Origin: Chitinophagaceae bacterium
GTDB taxonomy: Bacteria > Bacteroidota > Bacteroidia > Chitinophagales > Chitinophagaceae
Assembly (NCBI GenBank): GCA_003526435.1
Contig: DPWF01000205.1
Location: forward strand, 5,109-17,829
Direction: 5' to 3'
Length of the DNA: 12,721 nt
The translations under genes and the position numbers were made by a program. Under the pieces are notes generated by a model. The model ran no database searches. It was given only the letters and a program-made list of their open reading frames with translations, and was not told where the DNA came from. Shown here one piece after another: positions 5,557 to 10,256 of the stretch; position 1 is the stretch's first letter; each line of letters starts with the position of its first letter.

Positions 5557-6381
5557 ATGAAAAAATTATTACTTCGTTCCATTTTTGTAATGGTACTGAT
5601 CCTGTCTATCATTTACCTGATGGCATGGAAATCGCCGAAATATTATATTCCGCAAACAGCCTATAACGCGGCAGACAGCATCGTACCATTTTTACAATAC
5701 ACAGGCGAACACGAGCGTCCTTTCATAGTGGAAACAAAAAATGCGCTGATTTTTGGTGCCACACATACCAAAGACAATAAGGATCCGCAGATTGCGCAAA
5801 TGGACGATCGCTGGACCGAATTTAAACCTACCATCGCGTTGGTTGAAGGCAGACTGGGTTTTCTGTTACCTCCTTTTATGGACCCTGTAAAAGAATTAGG
5901 AGAAGGCGGCATGCTAAAAGCATTGGCGCATAGAGATGGCGTGAAAATTATGAACTGGGATCTTTCTAAAAAGGCACTAGCCGATTCATTGCAACATTAT
6001 TTTACCCGCGAACAAATTGCTTTACAGCAAATACTCAACCCTTATTTCGGTAATCTCCGTTTTGGAAAACCATCATCACCTGATGATTATATCAAAGAAT
6101 ATTTGAAACGGTCAGCTCATGTAGGCCTGGAAGACAGTATTAAAACAGTGGCCGATGTAGATCGTATCTGGAAAAAATATTTCCCTGCAGGTTCAGACTG
6201 GCGCGTTACTTCGGATGAATATGGATTACCCGGTTACCTCGCAAAACTCATGGCTACTTCGAACGATATCCGCAACCGGCAGTTGGTGTCAGCAGTAAAA
6301 GAACTTACCAAAAAAGGTGAAAGAGTATTTGTAGTAAGCGGTTCCAGCCACGCATACTGTGTAGCCCCGGCCTTCAAATAA
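5557..6381 (+). CDS. TraB/GumN (TIKI-like) family protein, membrane-anchored
   Basis: A 274-residue protein of the TraB/GumN superfamily, which has a metalloprotease-like fold seen in animal TIKI proteins; the bacterial substrate is unknown. Residues 1-25 form a signal anchor (KKLLLRSIFVMVLILSIIY), so the domain should lie in the periplasm. The hallmark GxxH motifs are both present: GATH at 67-70 and GSSH at 262-265. Also present are the glutamate of VEGR at 96-99 and the RN pair at 239-240 that precedes the C-terminal motif. An in-frame ATG seven codons upstream (5536) exists, but the one at 5557 gives the better signal sequence. The gene stands alone, with a palindrome directly after its stop. 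Family call is good; proteolytic activity is an inference from the retained motifs. Confidence 0.85.
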   Translation: MKKLLLRSIFVMVLILSIIYLMAWKSPKYYIPQTAYNAADSIVPFLQYTGEHERPFIVETKNALIFGATHTKDNKDPQIAQMDDRWTEFKPTIALVEGRLGFLLPPFMDPVKELGEGGMLKALAHRDGVKIMNWDLSKKALADSLQHYFTREQIALQQILNPYFGNLRFGKPSSPDDYIKEYLKRSAHVGLEDSIKTVADVDRIWKKYFPAGSDWRVTSDEYGLPGYLAKLMATSNDIRNRQLVSAVKELTKKGERVFVVSGSSHAYCVAPAFK

Positions 6382-6494
6382 AACCTCTGCTTAACTTCCC
6401 TTTCTCTCTTTCTCCCTGTTAAAAAGTCTAGCAAAAGATAATTTACTATTTACGGGAAGCTGTTAACAGGGAGAAAGAGAGAAAGGGAGGTTTT
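6380..6494. repeat. Long perfect palindrome with purine/pyrimidine arms
   Basis: The arms 6398-6422 and 6463-6487 are perfect 25-bp reverse complements around a 40-nt loop. The pyrimidine arm contains CCCTTTCTCTCTTTCTCCC and the other is its purine complement. Outside them AAAACCT (6380-6386) and AGGTTTT (6488-6494) pair as well, past an 11-nt bulge on the left side. It starts at the TraB/GumN stop codon. The TTTT after the right arm means it could end transcription, but the length, perfect arms and the related copy at bases 1-25 suggest a dispersed intergenic repeat. Confidence 0.8.
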
Positions 6495-6564
6495 AATAGT
6501 TGTTGGATAGATTGGGAAAAGATTTTGATTTCAAAACATTTTACGGTCCCATCATCCTTTCGCT

Positions 6565-6572
6565 TATTTTTG
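6565..6572 (+). promoter_or_regulatory. Probable gcvT promoter -7 box
   Basis: TATTTTTG is an exact match to the Bacteroidota -7 consensus TAnnTTTG, 20 nt before the gcvT ATG. No good -33 TTTG is seen at the usual distance. Confidence 0.5.
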
Positions 6573-6592
6573 CGCCACGCTAAAATACGCAT

Positions 6593-7678
6593 ATGAAAAA
6601 TACGCCTTTCACAGAGAAACATATTGCATTAGGTGCAAAAATGGCCGAGTTTGCCGGTTACAATATGCCCATCAGTTATTCAGGTATCAATGATGAGCAT
6701 GCTGCTGTTCGAAAAAATGCAGGTGTATTCGATGTGAGTCACATGGGTGAATTTATCTTAAAAGGCGATAAGGCGCTTGACCTTATTCAGCGTGTTACAT
6801 CCAACGATGCATCCAAACTTACCAATGGAAAGGCTCAGTACAGTTGTTTACCCAATGAACAGGGGGGGATTGTAGACGACCTGATTGTATATTGTATTGA
6901 GGAGAACAAAGTGTACATGCTCGTGGTTAACGCATCGAATATTGAAAAGGACTGGAACTGGATCAGCCGTTTTAACACAGAAAATGTTGAGATGCACAAT
7001 ATCAGCGATAAAACCTGCCTGCTGGCCATCCAGGGACCTAATGCCACCAAAATGCTGCAGCCGCTTACCGATATGGATATCATGAACCTCAAGTATTACA
7101 CTTTTACCAAAGGAACATTTGCAGGTGTTGAAAATGTGCTGGTGAGTGCCACCGGTTATACAGGCGCAGGAGGAGTAGAAATTTATTTTGAAGACAGTAA
7201 TGGTGCCGCAGATAAAATATGGAACGCCATTTTTGAAATTGGTGGACCACAGGGATTGAAGCCAATTGGTTTGGGAGCCAGAGATACCCTGCGTTTGGAA
7301 ATGGGTTACTGCTTATATGGGAATGATATTGATGATACCACATCGCCACTTGAAGGCGGACTCGGTTGGATCACTAAATTCACCAAAGATTTTACAGCAA
7401 GAGCCATCATTGAAAAACAAAAAACAGAAGGTGTAACACGTAAACTGGTAGGTTTCGAAATGATCGACCGTGGTATCCCCAGACACGATTACCTGATTAA
7501 AGATGCGGCAGGAAATACAATAGGTAAAGTAACATCGGGTACACAAGTGCCATCACTGAATAAAGCTGTTGGACTGGGTTATGTAAACACAGCATTTACA
7601 GCAGTAGATACAGATATTTATATTGATATCAGAAACACATTGGTAAAAGCAAAAGTGTCAAAATTCCCTTTTGCATAA
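6593..7678 (+). CDS. gcvT: Aminomethyltransferase, T-protein of glycine cleavage
   Basis: Tetrahydrofolate-dependent aminomethyltransferase. It takes the aminomethyl group from lipoyl H-protein, releases ammonia and forms methylene-tetrahydrofolate. At 361 residues it has the usual length. Family motifs run throughout: [20 protein letters not shown] at 21-40, FDVSHMGEF at 46-54, [10 protein letters not shown] at 91-100 with the conserved aspartate pair, [13 protein letters not shown] at 186-198, [21 protein letters not shown] at 225-245, and [17 protein letters not shown] of the C-terminal barrel at 315-331. In the TGYTG motif the common glutamate is replaced by Ala192; from memory this occurs in other Bacteroidota. 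The gcvH and gcvP genes are not adjacent. The gene has its own -7 box and terminator, so it is a single-gene unit. There is no glycine riboswitch in the short leader. Confidence 0.96.
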   Translation: MKNTPFTEKHIALGAKMAEFAGYNMPISYSGINDEHAAVRKNAGVFDVSHMGEFILKGDKALDLIQRVTSNDASKLTNGKAQYSCLPNEQGGIVDDLIVYCIEENKVYMLVVNASNIEKDWNWISRFNTENVEMHNISDKTCLLAIQGPNATKMLQPLTDMDIMNLKYYTFTKGTFAGVENVLVSATGYTGAGGVEIYFEDSNGAADKIWNAIFEIGGPQGLKPIGLGARDTLRLEMGYCLYGNDIDDTTSPLEGGLGWITKFTKDFTARAIIEKQKTEGVTRKLVGFEMIDRGIPRHDYLIKDAAGNTIGKVTSGTQVPSLNKAVGLGYVNTAFTAVDTDIYIDIRNTLVKAKVSKFPFA

Positions 7679-7696
7679 TCATCCGGAATTGATTTG

Positions 7697-7730
7697 AAAA
7701 GCCGTCACGCCTTAGGTGTAACGGCTTTTT
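7697..7730 (+). terminator. Intrinsic terminator after gcvT
   Basis: AAAAGCCGT (7697-7705) pairs with ACGGCTTTT (7721-7729). After one C-A mismatch an inner stem ACGCC/GGTGT closes a TTA loop. Five T residues end the structure. It lies 18 bp after the gcvT stop. The A-rich left flank could let it work in both directions. Confidence 0.88.
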
Positions 7731-7854
7731 ATTTATTATACCTTCTCTGCGGTGAGGGTGTCGGTCTTTGCCCTGGTAAAGGAAGGGTGAGCATAAAGGT
7801 GCAGGGGTGATGTGCAGAGGTACATTGCAGACTAAACCGTATTTTTAGAACCCA

Positions 7855-8250
7855 ATGTTAACTGTTGCCCGATATGGTATTGTGTTCATCATGCTGCTGG
7901 TATTCGCATGCAAACCCCGGCAGCATACAGCACCGGGTGTGCACGATATTGGTTCCATTGGTACTGAAATAGGCCAGGCTATCATGATGGCAGATCAACT
8001 ACAGGGTTTCCCCACCGCCAATGGCGATAAATACGATAGCTCCAAATTTACCGGGGCACATAAGAAACTGAAATTCGGAACAAAAGTGGTGGTAACAAAT
8101 ACGTTAACAGGCGCTACAGTTACTGTAAAAATAACAGATCGTGGTCCGATTGGGGTTGGACATGTTATTGGACTGAGTAAAGCTGCCATGAAAAAAATAG
8201 ATACGGGCCATCATACCCTCATACCTGTTCGAATTCGTTATAAGGAATAA
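7855..8250 (+). CDS. Small RlpA-like double-psi beta-barrel lipoprotein
   Basis: A 131-residue exported protein of the RlpA double-psi beta-barrel family; some RlpA proteins are lytic transglycosylases acting on stripped glycan strands. A hydrophobic segment ends in LLVFAC, so C19 is a likely lipidation site, though Phe at -2 is unusual for a lipobox. The barrel spans about residues 50-128: TANGDKYD at 54-61, TGAHKKLKFGTKVVVTN at 66-82 and KITDRGP at 92-98. D58, H69 and D95 keep the spacing of the catalytic Glu-His-Asp of Pseudomonas RlpA (11 and 26 residues), but the Glu is an Asp here. The usual IDLS is IGLS at 105-108. There is no SPOR domain. Its 3' end overlaps the convergent Zn-ribbon gene by 32 bp. 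A TATTTTTA box ends seven bases before the ATG. Confidence 0.85.
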   Translation: MLTVARYGIVFIMLLVFACKPRQHTAPGVHDIGSIGTEIGQAIMMADQLQGFPTANGDKYDSSKFTGAHKKLKFGTKVVVTNTLTGATVTVKITDRGPIGVGHVIGLSKAAMKKIDTGHHTLIPVRIRYKE

Positions 8251-8629
8251 ATAAACTTTCCGCTCTGGCGGCAATCCTGGTAATCAGTAACTCTTCGTTG
8301 AACAATTCAATATAGGCATGATCGTAACAGCAGAAATACTGTTTTCCATCGGCAGTATGATAGGTGTGTGTGAAGAAATCGAACTGAAAACCCTTGGCAG
8401 ATAAGGCTTTACGCATAATGGTCGCAGTAGGATGAGAGCCTTTTAAAAAATATTCAAGTATATACCTGTTCTTCAGCAATAAGTAATTAACCCGGCGAAT
8501 CAATCCTCTATCTGATAAGTGCTTTTTATTGTTAAAGGCGCTCCTGCAATAATCATTACAGAATTTTTTATCGACGCGTCCATGTATGATGCGCTCACAA
8601 GTGAGACATTTTCTTTGTTCATTCGGCAT
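8219..8629 (-). CDS. Zn-ribbon protein, Bacteroidota hypothetical family
   Basis: A protein of unknown function with an N-terminal zinc ribbon: C-x2-C (CLTC) and, 15 residues on, C-x3-C (FCNDYC), followed by RSAFNNKK. This layout is typical of a widespread Bacteroidota hypothetical family whose members begin with a ribbon of the form GRxDKKFCxxxCRxxFNN. The rest has a helical part rich in Lys, Arg and Leu (RRVNYLLLKNRYILEYFLKG) and a C-terminal alpha/beta part with YFCCYDHAY. Three in-frame ATGs compete: 8668, 8650 and 8629. The last is chosen because it leaves six residues before the first ribbon cysteine, as in relatives; with 8668 the protein has 149 residues, here 136. No promoter box was seen. 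It ends inside the 3' end of the rlpA-like gene and diverges from ssb. DNA or RNA binding is an inference from the ribbon. Confidence 0.75.
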   Translation of the reverse strand: MPNEQRKCLTCERIIHGRVDKKFCNDYCRSAFNNKKHLSDRGLIRRVNYLLLKNRYILEYFLKGSHPTATIMRKALSAKGFQFDFFTHTYHTADGKQYFCCYDHAYIELFNEELLITRIAARAESLFIPYNEFEQV

Positions 8630-8773
8630 GGCAAAAAATTTCTTCCTCATGAAAATAGCCGGAATCATGGGTCATCGTATACATATACTATATGCTTTTT
8701 GAAAAATGAAGTAATTGTAGCAGCCATTTACTAGTATTTCTACCTGATTTGTTTCAAGATCCGTACTATCTGT

Positions 8774-8804
8774 ATCGTTTGAGACGCAGTTTGAGATAAA
8801 CGAT
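8774..8804. repeat. Spaced inverted repeat with internal direct repeat upstream of ssb
   Basis: ATCGTTT (8774-8780) and AAACGAT (8798-8804) are perfect complements 17 nt apart. Overlapping this, TTTGAGA occurs twice (8778-8784 and 8790-8796), 12 bp apart. The site lies in the 264-bp gap between the divergent Zn-ribbon gene and ssb, which holds nothing else I can name, so it may be a regulator site. The arms are short, so chance is possible. Confidence 0.3.
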
Positions 8805-8893
8805 TTTAATCGGAAGTAAACGGATAAGTTCCGGCTACTGCAAAGAGGTGATCAGATATTCGTATCAGATTAATCATACCTAAAATACGCAAT

Positions 8894-9232
8894 ATGACTA
8901 TGATGAAAAACAAAGTTCAGTTGATTGGTCACCTCGGACAATCGCCCGAAATAAAAGTATTTGAAGCGGGTAAAAAAAAGGCCAATATAAGCCTGGCGAC
9001 CAATGAGGAGTATAAAGATGCCAATGGTGCCAAAGTAAGTGAAACCCAGTGGCACACATTGATAGCCTGGGGTAAAATGGCAGATTTTGCCGAAAAATAC
9101 CTTGCCAAAGGCATACAGGTGGCAGTAGACGGTAAACTGGTGAACCGGAGTTATACCGATAAAGCGGGTGTGAAAAGAAATGTTACCGAAATACATGTAA
9201 ACGAAATACTGATTATTACCCCCAAGAAATAA
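8894..9232 (+). CDS. ssb: Single-stranded DNA-binding protein, short tail-less form
   Basis: Binds single-stranded DNA through an OB fold. The 112 residues hold the complete fold: NKVQLIGHLGQSPEIKVFEAG at 6-26, KANISLATNEEY at 29-40, ETQWHTLIAWGKMADFAEKYLAKG at 50-73 and VAVDGKLVNRSYTDKAGVKRNVTEIHVNEIL at 76-106. The sequence stops right after the last strand with ITPKK. There is no flexible linker and no acidic DDDIPF-type tip, which is the docking peptide for replication and repair partners, so it is probably an accessory SSB rather than the housekeeping one. ATGs at 8900 and 8903 are possible alternative starts, and the latter gives the family-like MKNKVQLIG. Its leader shares an 11-mer with that of gcvT. 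Confidence 0.93.
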   Translation: MTMMKNKVQLIGHLGQSPEIKVFEAGKKKANISLATNEEYKDANGAKVSETQWHTLIAWGKMADFAEKYLAKGIQVAVDGKLVNRSYTDKAGVKRNVTEIHVNEILIITPKK

Positions 9233-9310
9233 ATAGTAGCCTTTCTTTCGAAACGGCCGGCTTGTCTAGGCTGGCCTTGTTTTACTGTTACACAGGTTTC
9301 AGATTGACCG

Positions 9311-9318
9311 TATATTTG
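9311..9318 (+). promoter_or_regulatory. Probable comB promoter -7 box
   Basis: TATATTTG is an exact TAnnTTTG match ending six bases before the chosen comB ATG, so the transcript would be leaderless or nearly so. This box also argues against the upstream start at 9262, which lies before it. No clear -33 element. Confidence 0.45.
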
Positions 9319-9324
9319 CAACCC

Positions 9325-10047
9325 ATGAGTGCAAAACCTACTTTGTATACCATTCTTTCTCCGAGGCTGCTCGATATATATGATGTGTCTGACAGTATCG
9401 TCGTAATCATCGATGTTTTCAGGGCAACATCAACCATTGCAACCACATTGTACAACGGCGCCAAAAGAGTGATTCCTGTTGATGCAGTTGATAAGTGTAT
9501 CGAAATTGGTTTGCAGACAGGTGGCATTACCGCGGGTGAAAGAGACGGTAAAATTATTCCCGGGCTGGCACACGGTAATTCTCCTGCCGAATACCCACGT
9601 ACTTTTATAGAAGGTAAAACACTGGTACTTACCACCACCAATGGCACCCGCCTCCTGCACATGGCACTCAATAAGGGTGCAGCAGAAGTGGTAACGGGTT
9701 CTTTTCCGAATATATCTGCGGTATGTGAGTACCTGGTGAAGCAAAACAAAAATGTAATTCTCGGCTGTTCGGCCTGGAAAGACCGGTTCAACCTTGAAGA
9801 TGCCATGTTTGCAGGGGCTGTTATTCACCGGATCAAAGAACATTTTACCATTCATTGCGACAGTAGTCTGATGGCAGCCGATATGTACGGACTCCATCAA
9901 AACGATATGCACCAGTTTATCCGTAGAACCACCCATTGGCACAGGCTTGCATCTTATGGCCTTGAATCTGACCTGGAATATTGTGTAACACCTGATATGG
10001 CCAATGTATTGCCAATTTACAAGAATGGCGATTTGGTTTGTGGGTAG
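9325..10047 (+). CDS. comB: 2-phosphosulfolactate phosphatase (ComB family)
   Basis: ComB hydrolyses 2-phosphosulfolactate to sulfolactate, using Mg2+; this is the second step of coenzyme M synthesis in methanogens, but the family is also common in bacteria without coenzyme M. With the start at 9325 the protein has 240 residues, the normal family length; the frame opens at 9262, but the extra 21 residues look untranslated. Motifs: IIDVFRATST at 28-37, GERDG at 71-75, HGNSPAEY at 83-90, TTTNGTR at 103-109, CSAWKDRFNLED at 148-159 and LESDLEYCVTPDMANVLP at 213-230. No comA is adjacent. In Bacteroidota the product might feed sulfonate metabolism, for example toward cysteate and sulfonolipids; that is speculation. 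It stands alone between ssb and the helicase gene. Confidence 0.88.
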   Translation: MSAKPTLYTILSPRLLDIYDVSDSIVVIIDVFRATSTIATTLYNGAKRVIPVDAVDKCIEIGLQTGGITAGERDGKIIPGLAHGNSPAEYPRTFIEGKTLVLTTTNGTRLLHMALNKGAAEVVTGSFPNISAVCEYLVKQNKNVILGCSAWKDRFNLEDAMFAGAVIHRIKEHFTIHCDSSLMAADMYGLHQNDMHQFIRRTTHWHRLASYGLESDLEYCVTPDMANVLPIYKNGDLVCG

Positions 10048-10052
10048 TAGTT

Positions 10053-10077
10053 TATAGTCGATGGTTTATCGTCTATA
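10053..10077. repeat. Inverted repeat after comB
   Basis: TATAGTCGAT (10053-10062) and ATCGTCTATA (10068-10077) pair over nine of ten positions around a 5-nt loop, with one T-T mismatch in the middle. It starts six bases after the comB stop. No uridine run follows, so it is a weak terminator at best; it could be a fragment of an intergenic repeat. Confidence 0.4.
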
Positions 10078-10145
10078 AGCCCGTCTTAACAAACATTTCA
10101 TCCACATTCTTCCCATTTCTCTTCTTAAACTCAGTTGCTTTCCTT

Positions 10146-10153
10146 TACTTTTG
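10146..10153 (+). promoter_or_regulatory. Probable promoter -7 box of the helicase gene
   Basis: TACTTTTG is an exact TAnnTTTG match about 100 nt upstream of the ATG at 10257. No -33 TTTG lies at the expected spacing, so support is partial. It implies a leader of roughly 95 nt. Confidence 0.4.
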
Positions 10154-10256
10154 CAAATTGCCCTTTTCGAAGCGGCAAAATTGTTTTCAAGGGTGAACAG
10201 GGTGTAGTTTGGCCAATCGCCTGCTCGTTTGTTTACTACTAACAACTGATTGATGT

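Noticed and set aside
6380..6494. The palindrome as an insertion sequence
   Set aside because: The 40-nt loop cannot encode anything and there is no clear target-site duplication; it is better described as an intergenic repeat or terminator.
6593..6593. Glycine riboswitch upstream of gcvT
   Set aside because: The predicted leader is about 15-20 nt and no tandem aptamer-like structure is present; the upstream palindrome is low-complexity purine/pyrimidine.
9262..9324. N-terminal extension of comB
   Set aside because: It exceeds the family length, has no family similarity and lies upstream of the probable -7 box.
9288..9942. Two overlapping minus-strand frames of about 170 residues inside comB
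   Set aside because: Both are shadows of a strongly conserved plus-strand gene and overlap each other in different frames.
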